A program made the translations under genes and the position numbers. A stretch of 64,000 bases of DNA from Symbiodinium natans (taxonomy: Eukaryota; Sar; Dinophyceae; Suessiales; Symbiodiniaceae). Under the pieces are notes generated by a model that saw only the letters and a program-made list of their open reading frames with translations, had not been told where the DNA came from and ran no database searches. Shown in pieces: positions 29,416 to 40,445 of this stretch (positions are counted from its first letter, which is position 1; each line of letters opens with the position of its first letter). The stretch spans positions 674,001-738,000 of the forward strand of contig CAJNDS010002523.1 of the NCBI GenBank assembly GCA_905221605.1, given 5' to 3'.

Positions 29416-31123
29416 TCCTAAAGTTGAAGTGTTTAGCGAACCTGGTAATTAGTGATTTCGGGTTTCAAGTAGCCCTTGACACTCTGAAGTTAAGCCGAGT
29501 AGACCCTATGCCTCCACAAACCTCAACACAGCACGGGTTCAAGGTTTAGGGTTCCGGGTCTTGCGGCTAAAGATTCATGGGGGTGGGGGCTAGGTAGTCG
29601 CGGTTTAGTGGGTAGGATCTGGGCTTTAGGGCAACTCCGTAGAACTGAATTCCGAATCCGTTAGACCCGTTCACCCTAAATCCTACATGCTGAACTACTA
29701 CGCCCTTAAACCTGAACCACTAAACCCTAAGCCCCAAGCCGCTATAAACCCCAGACACTAGATGCTAAGCCAAAAGCCCACAAACCCTAAACCCCAAATA
29801 CTGATAAAGCTCAGGAAGAAGAAGGTCGAGATTTCGGAGCTTACCGGCCCCTCGGATTACACGCCAGCAAAGAGGCTTTGCCCCCTAGAGGGTTTTAGCG
29901 TTTTAGGATTCTGGGTTTGGGGTTTCAGGTGCAAAATTAGGGCTCAGGGATTCAGGATTCAGGGTTTGAGGGTTCAGAGTTGAGTGTTGAGGTGTCATTT
30001 AAGGTTCAGGGTTCAGGTTTTAGGGTGTTTACAGGTTTGTTTCCAGCCTTCCCCACTGTCCTCCTTCACAGGGGCTGGGGTTGACGAATTAGGATTCAGG
30101 GTTGTTTAGGGTTTAGCTCTAATGATTATCCTTGAAGCAGGTGAAAGCTGATTCAGCTTCTAGTGACTCTAGTGATGGGGCCATAAACTCCTTCCGTCAT
30201 AAGCCCAGAACCCTAAGCCATCCTAAGCCCTTATCTGAGACCTCACTGATTCTTGAACTTAATACCCCAATCGCTTGATTCCTAAGTGCGAGATCCTTCA
30301 ATCCCCAACAGCAAAGACGCCGCTAAGGTTTGACAGGTTTGACAACCCACATCGCCCGGAATCCTAAGCCCATCAGTGTTGGACCCTACCAAGCCAAGAA
30401 CCACTACAACCCTTGAACCTTCAGCCCTGACCTCCAAGACAATAGAACTCTACAGTCTAAGTTGAGGCTTCCGAAACCTGTATGACTTCAACCCAACCCT
30501 AAACCCTCACTGATACCTTAAGGACTGAACGCCTTATAAACCATATTGGCTTCAAACCTCCAGACCCGCTAGCCTTCCACAGCCTGAACCCTGTTATGCC
30601 CAAAGCCCTGTACACCCTAAACCCTTCTGTCTGTTTAACAACTTGTGTTTGTTGCTTGACCTGTCGTCTTTTCCGCTCTTCCTTTACAGCCAACCCGTAA
30701 ACCGTGAATGTCTAACCTTGAGCCTTGCAGTAAACGCTAAACCCCAAACCTTGGCTCTGAACCCTAAGCCCTACACCATCCTGCACCTCTAAACCTTAAA
30801 CCCTATCCAACTCTACGACCACAAACCCATTCCTTCCTTGTCCATGAAGAACCAGCAGCAAGGCAAGGCCCAGATGATTGAAATGTCAAAGCCAACACAT
30901 CTGAAACCCTTAAACCCAATTCCGAAACCCCTGCAAGCAATTCGCCACGCGAAGACACTTAAACTTCAAGACCTGACGTGCAAACCCTAAACCTTAAACC
31001 CTCAACCCCACGCATCGCTTCTGACAGAGCCAAAGTCACAAACAAAGGCATCTAACCGCCAAAGCCAAGACGCGAACCTCCCTCGAAACTCCCTTGATCT
31101 CTCTCCTCCCCTCGGAACACGAG

Positions 31124-31203
31124 GCAAGCCCAAGCTTGTCCGCCGCGACCGGGGCGCGAAGGCGGCAAAACGCATGGCAAAGATGACCAAGGAGGCCGCT
31201 TGA
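31124..31203 (+). CDS. exon-like island, probable 3' terminal exon
   Basis: After an AG at 31122-31123 the plus strand reads KPKLVRRDRGAKAAKRMAKM then TKEAA and a TGA at 31201-31203. It is basic and GC-rich, unlike its flanks. C-strand telomere words lie upstream, and G-strand words begin about 70 bp downstream. The family is unknown. Confidence 0.4.
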
Positions 31204-31617
31204 GGGGAGGAAGGGGTTGAGAGCTTCCGGTGAGCTTCCGTTGAAGCTGAAATGGGTCGTTGTTTCTCCTGGGGCTGTTTAGGTGTTACGGTTTAGGGTT
31301 CAGGGCTTGAGGTTTTGAGAGTTGAGGTTTTGGCTTTTTGTTCGGGCTCGAGGGTTCGAGGGTTTGGGGTCCTCAAGACTTGAGGGTTCGAGGGGGTCTG
31401 TAGGGCTTGAGAGTTTGAGGGTTTAGCGGTTTAGGGTTTAGGGCCGAGGTTTCAGGGCGGCTAGGCTTTGAAGCCCAGATCTTCAATCCCAAGCCCCAAA
31501 ACCTGACCCCTCAACCCTAAAGAATCGAAGTCTTGAAGGTTTCGCCCAATTTTGCACACCGACAGCCTAAACTCAGAAGCTGAATTCAACTCCTAAACTC
31601 TTGCTGCAATCCAAACC

Positions 31618-31965
31618 CTAATCCCGAAGCAATCCTGACTGACTGATCACGCAAGCTCCCCCTGAGGGAGTGTCGTTCAATACCCCGTAAGGGCTATGGG
31701 GCGAACCATTGGGTGGGTGGTCTGGGGGGGGGTCAAATTTCGGCTCCGGACTGCCCACCATGGCTTGTTCGACCCATTTTTTGAGGCTTCTTGTGGTGTT
31801 ATTTTGTTGCCTCTTCGACGAGAAACGGGGCCGGCCTGATGCTCCTAATGGGGACCTCGTCATGCCCTTCTTGGCGGCCCCATGTCGCGGATGCTCGCTG
31901 CTGGTGTGGAGGGTCCTGCTATTCATCACTTCCTGTGTGCATTGACCCTTCCTTGATGCTTCCAA
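31618..31965 (-). CDS. unassigned 115-codon minus-strand frame
   Basis: A minus-strand frame free of telomere words includes RFSSKRQQNNTTRSLKKWVE and VLNDTPSGGACVISQSG. A plus frame overlaps. It stands out as a unique segment within repeats and may be an exon or dispersed element. No family recognised. Confidence 0.22.
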   Translation of the reverse strand: MEASRKGQCTQEVMNSRTLHTSSEHPRHGAAKKGMTRSPLGASGRPRFSSKRQQNNTTRSLKKWVEQAMVGSPEPKFDPPPDHPPNGSPHSPYGVLNDTPSGGACVISQSGLLRD

Positions 31966-32480
31966 CGCCAGCCCTCCGTTTTAGGCTATGTACACAAAGC
32001 AAGCCAGATACGCATTCAAATGTACAGATATCTCAGATAGAAGCCGTCGCATTTGCAACGGTGCTTTATAGCTTGGATGTCAGCCTCCGCTGAAGTTTCT
32101 CTCGATCTAGCAAGTAGTTGAGGCTTTGGAGTGTAGGCTTCAGGGTTGCGGATTTGGGGTCTAGAGTCCGCGCCCCTTACCCGGCAGCTTCGTCCCTGCC
32201 CGTGGCTCTCCAGTGGATTGATTGTCTGACAAAATCGTACACCCTAAACCATATAGACTGTAAGCTTTAGAACCTAATCACTGATCCCTATACGCCTAGC
32301 CCGAAACCCTGGGATGAAGCATGATTACAATGACTATTCCTCTTCCTACTCAAAAACACCCAAAACCCTAAACCCGAAATTGCAACTCTGCCTCAACAAA
32401 AGAACTAAACCCTCAACCCTAAAATCAAGCACCTCAACACCCAGGCCCTTATAAGCCAAACCATAAACTAAACCCGAAAG

Positions 32481-32559
32481 CACAAAATGCGAGGCGTGGC
32501 AGAGATGGCAGACGCCGAAGATGACAAAGGAGTGGCCGCGCCCTGCACTTTGGCTGCAG
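32481..32559 (+). CDS. exon-like island with GA donor
   Basis: Acceptor AAAG, then HKMRGVAEMADAEDDKGVAA and PCTLAA, ending GCTGCAG before GATTTGGGTTTCGGG. The donor would be GA, a type dinoflagellates use. C-strand words precede and G-strand words follow directly. Confidence 0.4.
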
Positions 32560-32664
32560 GATTTGGGTTTCGGGTTTTGGGGTGTAGGGGTTTAGGGGCT
32601 CAGGATTTGGCATTTGGCCGCTCGATGTTAGGCTTAATATTGAAGTTTAGGGTTCAAGTTTCAA

Positions 32665-32850
32665 AGTGAAGGGACCGTCTCCCCAACGTTTTGCACATGT
32701 GCTCAACACTGGTGACGCCGTACCAGATTATCAAAGGATGCCACTATCATCAATACCTCATCTTCCCGTGACAAACACCAGAACCTGTAAGACGTTTAAA
32801 GGAGCCTCTCGAGGAGCCTATTCTGTGATTCCAAGAAATCTTAAAGCTGA
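32665..32850. other. unique segment at a G-to-C strand switch
   Basis: About 185 bp without telomere words, preceded by G-strand words and followed by C-strand words, the opposite polarity to most exon islands. I read it as the loop or centre of a hairpin-like intron. A short plus frame (LNTGDAVPDYQRMPLSSIPH) keeps open through it, so an exon is not excluded. Confidence 0.3.
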
Positions 32851-33939
32851 ACCGGCCTAAGTCCTGAACCTAAACCTGAAACCCTCAACCCTCAATATAG
32901 GTCTTACGCAGAAACATCTTAACTCAAAAAGCCAGAGCTTTGAACTATTTGAACTTCGAGCCCCTAAACTCCACCCGGACCCCTCACCCCGACTTCTAGA
33001 AGGCACATCCTGGAGCCGTTTATGCCTAAGCCGCTTAAGCCGCTTAAGCCCTCGCCAGTCTCGGAACTTTCCCTAAGGAGTACATGGCCGAGCCGCGCGC
33101 CTGCAAGGCACGTTTTGTTGCGCTTAGGGCCTAGCAGCTAGCATTTCCCATTGTTTTGGTTCAGGGGCAAAGGTTTGCTATTTGCAGTGTCGGGTCAATG
33201 CGGCACCCCTTGTAATGTTCCCCCCCTCCCCCATTAAAAGTTGAGGGACCTTCCATAGTCGATAGTCGGGGACCGGACACGTGCTTCTTTTGGGCGGGTA
33301 GAAATTGAGTCCGAAATCCGTAGTAAGTACTAGTACTCGTACTAGTACTAGTAGCAAATACTCGCAAGTTGTGGCGTAAGCTGAGTTAAGTGCAGATTAG
33401 GTCTTGCTTTAGGTGCTTTAAGCCTGTTACCTTCCAGCCAACCAGGCCCCAGCACCAGAAATAGAATCACATGATGGAGGGCACCTCTGAACATTTTCGC
33501 GCAAGGGGACCCCAAGTCCACATGAGCTTTTACTCAGGTGATTTGTTGAGGGCAGCCAAGCACGCATAGTTGTATCAAGTGCCCTAAACCCCAAACCCAA
33601 CCCCAAACCCATACCCGAACCCTGAGCCCTTAACTTCGAAACCGTAAAACCCTAAAGCAGTGAACTCACAACTGCGCACCCTTATTAATTTTTTATGCCC
33701 AAGACGACCAAAGACTAGAGACCCTGAACCCCAAACCCGAAAACCAAATGCCCTCAACACTCAACCCAGGGCCCTTTGTCCAAATCTGTCCTATATCCAA
33801 AACCCTAAATGCCTCAAGCCGCGCAGCCTGAATCCTATCCAAACCCTCCGCTCGGAACCCTAAACCATAAAATCCTATGCCCAAGACCACACCAAACGCA
33901 CAAACCCTGTGACCCTAAACTCGACCCTCCCTGGCGCAG

Positions 33940-33997
33940 TCCCAATACGTTCGCGATGGCGGCGAGGGGGCTTACAGAGAGCGGACGTATGAGGCAG
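33940..33997 (+). CDS. exon-like island
   Basis: CTGGCGCAG acceptor, then SQYVRDGGEGAYRERTYEA, then GAGGCAG before a GTTTTGGACTTAGG donor. C-strand words lie upstream and G-strand words downstream. Splice signals and reading frame agree well, but family is unknown. Confidence 0.45.
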
Positions 33998-34734
33998 GTT
34001 TTGGACTTAGGTGTTGGGGTTTAGGGCTTTGGGGTCTTTGGGGTCTTAGTGGTTTTTGGGTCCGTGTGGCTAGGATTGGCTCTCGGGATGCTAGGCTTTT
34101 GTTGGGGACTTGGAATGTTTCGGGCCTGGTTGTTGTGCGAAAGCATCTTATTCGGCTGCTTACTTGCGTTTCGTGGCAGGCGAGAAAAGACCGGCACAGT
34201 GGCAACTGTACTAGCATCCTCTTCTTGCATGCCCTACCAACCAACATGCGCTTCGTTTCACATTGCCAAACCAGGGCCTTCATTCCCTGCCAACCGCCAG
34301 TAGGGGATGGTTCAGGGCTGATAAATAAGCCCTACCAACATGAGCATAGTAAATACAGAAGAGAGAGGGAGAGACAGAGAGGCCATGATGGGAGGCGCTC
34401 TCCTCTTGCCTCCCTGCACTTCGATGATGATTCTCATCACAACCTCTGTTTGGTTGTCCCTGCGGGATGGGGGAACGACCGGCCATCCCAAGTTATATAT
34501 TTTTAAAGTTTCTGCTCCCCCGCCCCGGCCCTTCTGCACGGGCCTCGACAAGACTTGATTTAAGGTTTCTTTGAGAGTGTCTTGGGAAGGCCTCCAGGCT
34601 GGGTTGGGGAAGGAGGCGGAATCCGGGGCTCCGATTCCTACAACACATAAATTTGGTTTAGGGCGGACGGGCGGCCAAAATCACATGTTTCATGAGTTTT
34701 CAGAATTTTGACATTCAACCCCTCTCCTGCCCAG

Positions 34735-35011
34735 GTAAACGTTGGTCTTCCTAAAGCATCAAAAAGCAAGGTTGTTTGTAAACCCGGGTTCTCCTCAAAC
34801 AACAAGAACGCGAGGTTTTTGTTGTAAACCTGGTACTCCTCGAAGACAAGACGCACAACGCTTTTTGTACACCCTGGTCCTCCTGGTCCTAGTCAAAGAT
34901 TCAATCGCAGATGTTTGTGTGTAAACCCTGGTCCCATTCCAACATCAAAAATGCATGCTTCTTTGTAAACCCTGGTCTTCCTGAAGCAACAAAACGCAAC
35001 TTTGTTTGCAG
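34735..35011 (+). repeat. tandem repeat of about 44 bp, six units
   Basis: Units start with GTAAAC (GTACAC in unit 4) at 34735, 34778, 34824, 34867, 34921 and 34965. The best copies read GTAAACCCTGGTCTTCCTGA then AGCAACAAAACGCAA and a T/G-rich end. The unit is free of CCCTAAA but starts with a related GTAAACCC word. Confidence 0.8.
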
Positions 35012-35654
35012 CGCGCGCGTGCCGTGCCTTCATCTCTCAAGGCCTGAAATAGACTGTAATCGGGAAGGCGGCAACAAGGATGAACAAAAGGCGACAGCGC
35101 ATGTGAAGTGCTTCTTCCCCAAGGCATGTGTGCCACGCATTAGACAGATCTCGATAGCGACAGGGCGTGGCGGGCTCCAGAGGCTCCCGAACCTTTTCGA
35201 ATGTTTCGAATGGGGTTTTGGAGAAATAGAAAATGTTCACCGGCAGAACCCCCAAAGGCTCCGGGAGGCCTTCAGAGCCCAGCCAGGCATTTCAGGCTTG
35301 GGGTGGAACGACCGTTGGTCAAAACTTTCGGTCGAAACTTTAGGTGAACCATTCTTTGGAACCTATACTTGCACCTTGTACACTTTCTACAAACGTTTAA
35401 CCCTAAACCTTAAACCTCAAACCCTAAGCCCCTAAACCTGAACCGCACCCCTTCTTCGAATCGGCCAAATCCCGCCAGACCGTGGCGAAGTGGACGGCGG
35501 AGACTCAGATCCGGTGCCCTTGAAGGGGGAAGCAGCCTAAGCCCTAAACCCTAAACCTTCAGCCTTGAACATCCCTAAACCTCACCCTGAGTCCTGAAAT
35601 CCTAAGCCGCACGAAAGCCCTGAGCTTCAAACCCTCTAAGCCCCTTGAGAGCAA

Positions 35655-35755
35655 TCAACCCCAAAGCTCTTTCGCCGGAGGTACCGGCCGCACGCCAAGG
35701 CACCTGGCTCCAAGAGTCACCTGAGGCACGAAGCCCCCAAGCCTGACATTCAGGC
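35655..35755 (+). CDS. exon-like island, weak
   Basis: One plus frame reads RRYRPHAKAPGSKSHLRHEA then PKPDIQA before GTTAGGGCTTTGGGTTTTAG, a plausible GT donor made of G-strand telomere-like sequence. C-strand words precede it. The acceptor is not certain. Confidence 0.3.
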
Positions 35756-36401
35756 GTTAGGGCTTTGGGTTTTAGGGGTTGGGGGCTTAGGAGTTGAGAC
35801 TGGGGCTACTGGCAAGCTTATTCAGCTTCAGCCTTTCATGTATATATGTATATACATATAGAGGCCACACCTCATGGACCTGCCATGCTTGGCGGTTTGG
35901 GTGTGTGAACGGGGGTTGTAGTGGAAGGAACACACAGGAGTGAACAAGAACAGTCTTTTTGATTACCTTATCCTCCCTCTCCTTTCAGACAAGCCTGCAG
36001 AATACAGAAGAGTAGGGGAAATAACAGCGAGGATTACAACAGTGTAATGAATGTGTTCTCACTGTGTGTTCTTCCTCGTCGCTTCCCTCCCTTTTGATCG
36101 TTCTTATTCAGGGAAAAAGATAGGAAGACCGAATCAAACAATCAAAGAGAAACAACATGAGAGTACCTCTTGAGTTTTCCGTGTACCTCCCAATATTCCT
36201 TTCTCTGTCATGTTTCTGAACTCTAGCATTTTTTCCCAGACGGCTTCTTCTTATAGCAGCATGTCCCTTCCGCCCTTCTGTCTCTCTCATCTTTAAGTTC
36301 TTCCTCTGAAAGAAGGGCCACCTCTTCTCCCTCACCGTGTCTTCTTCCTCCTCCTCCTCACGACCTCATTCTTCCTTGATCCATTCACCACAAGAGTCCA
36401 G

Positions 36402-36447
36402 GTACGAGAAGTACAGCAAGGCAAAGACCGTTGGCCTGGGGACCTAG
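36402..36447 (+). CDS. exon-like island, possible terminal exon
   Basis: AGAGTCCAG acceptor, then YEKYSKAKTVGLGT and a TAG at 36445-36447. It is short. G-strand-rich sequence follows at once. It is more likely than chance because the frame, acceptor and composition agree, but it remains tentative. Confidence 0.3.
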
Positions 36448-37432
36448 CTTCCGGGGGTGTAGGGATTTGGGTTGCTGGGGTCGGGCGTGTGGAGGGGTTG
36501 GGGTCTGGGGTTTGGGATTTTCAGGAGTCAGGTTTCAGGGGTGGGTAGGGGGGTAACTGGAGGGTTTTGAGTTTATCCACAGATTTGGTAAGGATTGCAA
36601 CCTTGCCAATTCAACCGGAAATCCTGACTCCTAGACCCTGAAGCCGTACCCGAATACCCAAGTAAGGGTTCAGGGCTTTGGATTTGGGGCTTGAGAGTTT
36701 TGGGGTGTTAGAGTTTAGGATATCAGGGCTTGCGGTTTTCGGGTTAAGGGTGGGGTCAGGGCTGCTTGGGGGGAGGTCTGGGGCAGGGTTTGAGTTGAGC
36801 TTCAACGTGTGTAGGGTCAATCCCGAAACCCTACAGCTCAAAAATCATGCTGCGACAGGCACAACATTGGATCAAGACCCAAAGAATCCCCAAACTTCAG
36901 GGTGTGAAGTTCGAGGGTGCCATAAGCTCCAGGGTGCCATGGCACCCTACCCTCTGATCAAGACAGTGATTCCTTAAGCCCCAAGCTCAAACGTTTTGTC
37001 CTCAAATCCTGTAGCATGACGGGCGTACAAACCTAAAGCCCTTAAAGCGAAATCCCACAACCCAATGCAAGACGACATGTGATTGGATAGGTTGAAAGAC
37101 ATCCCTTGGCACATGCGTAGGCTGAGGGTTGAGGGTTTGGGGGCTCGGCTTGTCGGGTTTGGGACTCAGGGTCCGGGGTTGAGGCTCGAGGGTGTATGGG
37201 ATGGGTTTGTGTTTGTGTAGGCTATGAGAATTCGGTGCATTAGGGTTGGGGATGTTTAGGGTTTGGATCTGGGGGCTTGGTTTACTGATGGGGGGTGGGG
37301 GGTTGGAGTTGAGGTTTTAGGTTGTTTTCAACTCCTTCAACTTCGACGACTGGTAAACCCCTCTCAGCCCCAAACCCTTCTCAACCCTTCAACTTTCAAC
37401 CCCCTTGACCGCCTTGAGTCAAAACTTTCCAG

Positions 37433-37520
37433 GTGATGCCCTGAGACTCGGTAGCTATCCGATCGACTGGTGCTACGACTATGAGCATGGGTCACCCGGC
37501 AAGACTTGCGATTTGTTGGC
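37433..37520 (+). CDS. exon-like island (88 bp)
   Basis: TTTCCAG acceptor at 37432, then DALRLGSYPIDWCYDYEHGS and PGKTCDLLA, with GT donor at 37521 (GTTTCTGGGTGTG). A long intron with GT microsatellite and a G homopolymer (about 37727-37747) follows. C-strand words precede. The Cys/Trp-rich peptide has no family that I recognise. Confidence 0.5.
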
Positions 37521-37726
37521 GTTTCTGGGTGTGTGTTTGTCTCTCCCTGTGTATTTTGTGTGTGTGTGTGTGTGCGGCAACACTGGTGGCAGGGGACCTG
37601 CGGGTGGGAGGGGGGTCCCTGTCCATGAAGACCCCCTTTCCCAACCCGTGAAGACGTGCCTGCTTGGGCCCGCTCATGAACTTGACGCGGACGGCGACAG
37701 GACATGACAGGACAAGACTGTTAGGG

Positions 37727-37747
37727 GGGGGGGGGGGGGGGGGGGGG
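37727..37747 (+). repeat. G homopolymer
   Basis: An uninterrupted run of about 21 G. Other similar tracts occur at about 43540-43561 (C), 46332-46344 (G), 50532-50567 (C with a few T), 59840-59851 (G) and 63875-63885 (G). Their lengths are probably unstable or poorly determined. Confidence 0.85.
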
Positions 37748-38608
37748 CATGTATGCATGAAGCTGAGGTGAAGAATTTGGTCCCAACTTGCGCCAGACTC
37801 CGGGAATGGCACAAGTGAAAAACATTGAAAAACGGATGAAATGATGACAGAAGGGGGCATGGGTGTGGCCAATGTTTCACCCGACGCCAGGAATTTTGCA
37901 ACATGAAATGAGATGAAGGATGAACGAAGTCTGAGGGCTCCCAGGAGCTCATGCCAAGACAAGTGTGTGTGTGTGTGTTCTCTCTACATGCGCTTTTCGC
38001 GGTTGGGGTTTAGGCCTTTAGGCTTTATGAGCCGGGCTTGGCGGGTTCGGGGCTTCAGGTTTCACGTTTAGGGTGTAGGGTGTAAGGTTTAGGGTTCTGG
38101 GTATGTTTAGCCGTCATGTGTTCAACAGGCTTTCCGGCCTTTTAGGGTGCAAGTTTGAGAGTGTTAATGAGCTGTATTCCGGGTTACATGGCGAATGAGG
38201 GTCCTTCAGGATAGAGGCTGTTTCCTTCAGGTCTTTGAGGGATTCAAGCTTGAGGGTTTAGGGCTTCATTCGGGCTAAAGGTTGTCCATGCAGCGTCATT
38301 CTTCGCCCACCCAAACCTTATACGCCCCGAACCCTTCAGCCCTTCATAGACCCCAGCCCCGACCCCCTAAGCGGCAAGGACTAAATGCCGAAGCCGAAGC
38401 CTAAACCTTAACACCTTAACACCCGACACCGTATGCCCTGAAACCCTAAATTACTAAAGCCCTACTTACGCACTAGCCTCCCAAACTCAGGTTCCTGACC
38501 TCTCTGCATATTCTTACTTCCTCATACTTGAAGCCGAAGACACAGCCTTCAATCCTCCTAAACCTCCCGCCCTGCGCCCTGAACCCTGAATCATAAGAGC
38601 GCCTGAAG

Positions 38609-38663
38609 GTTTATCAAAGTCATCGGGGGCAAGATACGCGAAGAGCCCATCGACACCTCGAAG
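38609..38663 (+). CDS. exon-like island (55 bp)
   Basis: After an AAG acceptor the strand reads FIKVIGGKIREEPIDTSK, then a clean GTACCG donor at 38664. C-strand words precede it and G-strand words (TAGGGCTTTTTAGG) follow. It fits a compact enzyme or binding-protein exon, but no family is recognised. Confidence 0.45.
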
Positions 38664-39694
38664 GTACCGGTGTTGTTTGGGCTTTGGACAGGGTTCGGTA
38701 CTAGGGCTTTTTAGGATGAAAACAACGGGCATAGCACCAGGCTCGGCGTCTAGTTTCTTTCGTTGAGGGGTTAGGGCTTGGAGTTTAGGTTTTCGGCTTG
38801 CGTTTGTTTGGGGTACTGAGATTGGAGACGAGGACTGGGCTTAGACTTAGCAATTCAGGTGTGGGACTGCCAATAAAGTACCTGGGAGAGCAATAGGGAG
38901 AGCAATAATATGAGATTAGCCATAGTAGTGATCGTACCCGACCACACCTAGAAAAAAAGGGCTCCGCCACACCTAGGAAAGAACAGGCCTGCCACACCCA
39001 GGCAAAAACAACACCTCCGCCTGTTTTGGGGCTTCGGGTTGTTTTGGCTGGGGGGTATAAGGAGACTGCTTTCTTGAGAATCTCCAATCTTGCGTGAAGG
39101 GGGTTGGGACGCAACAGCCTTACAAAACCCTTGATCCGCGAGTCAGCCGCAAGTCCTGAAGAGCTAATTTAGGTTTTGGGGTTTCAGGATGTCAGCCCTA
39201 AACCACAAACCCAAACAGCAGGGTCTTAAACCTCAACCCTAAACTTATCAACCCTTCCATGCTTAACCTTACACCTCCAATGGTCGGTTCTGTGAAGCCC
39301 GGGCATTCTCGCTTCAGACTGGAAAGTTTAGTCAATTCAGCGTTCCCTTTTTGGGGTTTAGGGTTCAGTGTTTAAGTTTTCATGGCCCAGGGCTGAGGTT
39401 TTAGGAATTCGGGGTTCAATTTGGGATATAGGGTTTGGGGACTTGGGATGCAGGATCTAGGGTTGAGTTTAGGGATCAGAGCGTTATGTTGTTTGGGATT
39501 GAGGAATTCTGATGGAGCATTTTAGAGTTTGGCACCTGTGGATGTGGAGCTCAAGGTTTCAGATTTGGGGTTGGTGGGCTTAGCCTTAAACCCAGAGATC
39601 CGTAATCCTTACCCTGAACCCCTAAACACGAAACATTCCTGAAGCCCCTTCAACCCTGAAGCTGCCTGAGACCCTAAACTTCCTAAACCCGAAG

Positions 39695-39757
39695 CAGGAG
39701 GCGATGCAGGCCTACACCCAGGAACTGTTGATGGGCATGGCGGCAGCTCGATCTTGA
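39695..39757 (+). CDS. exon-like island, possible terminal exon
   Basis: CCGAAG acceptor, then QEAMQAYTQELLMGMAAARS and TGA at 39755-39757. It is helical in character. C-strand words stop 10 bp before it and G-strand words start about 30 bp after it. Confidence 0.4.
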   Translation, partial: QEAMQAYTQELLMGMAAARS

Positions 39758-40061
39758 ACCAAGGCTTACCGTTCAGGGCTAGGACCTAAGGAGGTTTTAG
39801 GGATTACAAGTTTGAGGTTTCAGGCTTCGGGTTAAGGGTTTATGAGCTCGGGTTTCGGGTTGGTTTCTAGGGTTTAAGGTTTAGGGTTTCGTATCTCTGG
39901 CCCTAGAGGCATCACGCACCCCCCGTCCCGCCAAAGACACCCCAAACCCCAAATCCTTCAATTCCTAGACCTTTTAATCCTGAACCTTAAGTCTTGAACC
40001 CTCGACCCAAGCCCTGAACTCTGGCCCTAAACCCTAAACCCACTTTCCCCGGACCCCATAG

Positions 40062-40130
40062 GTCGAACAAGACGACTCGCTCACTGCGGTCGACAAGGCG
40101 ATCATGAAATGGTACATCAAGGACTTTCAC
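40062..40130 (+). CDS. exon-like island with GTTTAGGG donor (69 bp, phase 0)
   Basis: CCCCATAG acceptor at 40061, then VEQDDSLTAVDKAIMKWYIK and DFH, then GTTTAGGGTTTGG. The telomere word itself supplies the GT. The exon is exactly 23 codons in phase 0 at both ends. CCCTAAACCCTAAACC lies about 30 bp before the acceptor. Confidence 0.55.
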
Positions 40131-40385
40131 GTTTAGGGTTTGGATTGAGGGTGTAAGGGTTCTTCAAGGAGTCAAGGATTTAGGGCTTCGTCGATGGGAG
40201 TTTAGGGTTAACGTTTGTGGCTTTCTTCAGGGCGTTTGGGTGAGGGGTCTAGGTTTTGCCGGCCTTTGACTTTGTGAGGTTCAGGGCTTGGGGTATGGTA
40301 AGCCCTATGCCTAAACCATACTGCAAACCTGAGTCTCTTTTGCATCCTTTGCATCTTTTGCGGACCTAGGGCTCAACAACCGTAA

Positions 40386-40445
40386 CCGTAACCCCGTATC
40401 TCTCGAAGGAGCTGGCGAAGAGATGTGGTCTCAAAGCCGACGGAA
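40386..40445 (+). CDS. exon-like island, frame uncertain
   Basis: One plus frame reads VTPYLSKELAKRCGLKADGT and a second is also open (NPVSLEGAGEEMWSQSRRNC). C-strand words precede and G-strand words follow. The acceptor CCTAG (40369) suits either. Confidence 0.28.

Noticed and set aside
34911-35435. A 174-codon plus frame
   Set aside because: It starts in the 44-bp tandem repeat and ends in CCCTAAA-type words, with no consistent coding character.
37360-37962. Minus-strand proteins of 113 and 156 codons
   Set aside because: They run across a CA/GT microsatellite, a G homopolymer and telomere-like words. The plus-strand exon at 37433-37520 has better splice sites.
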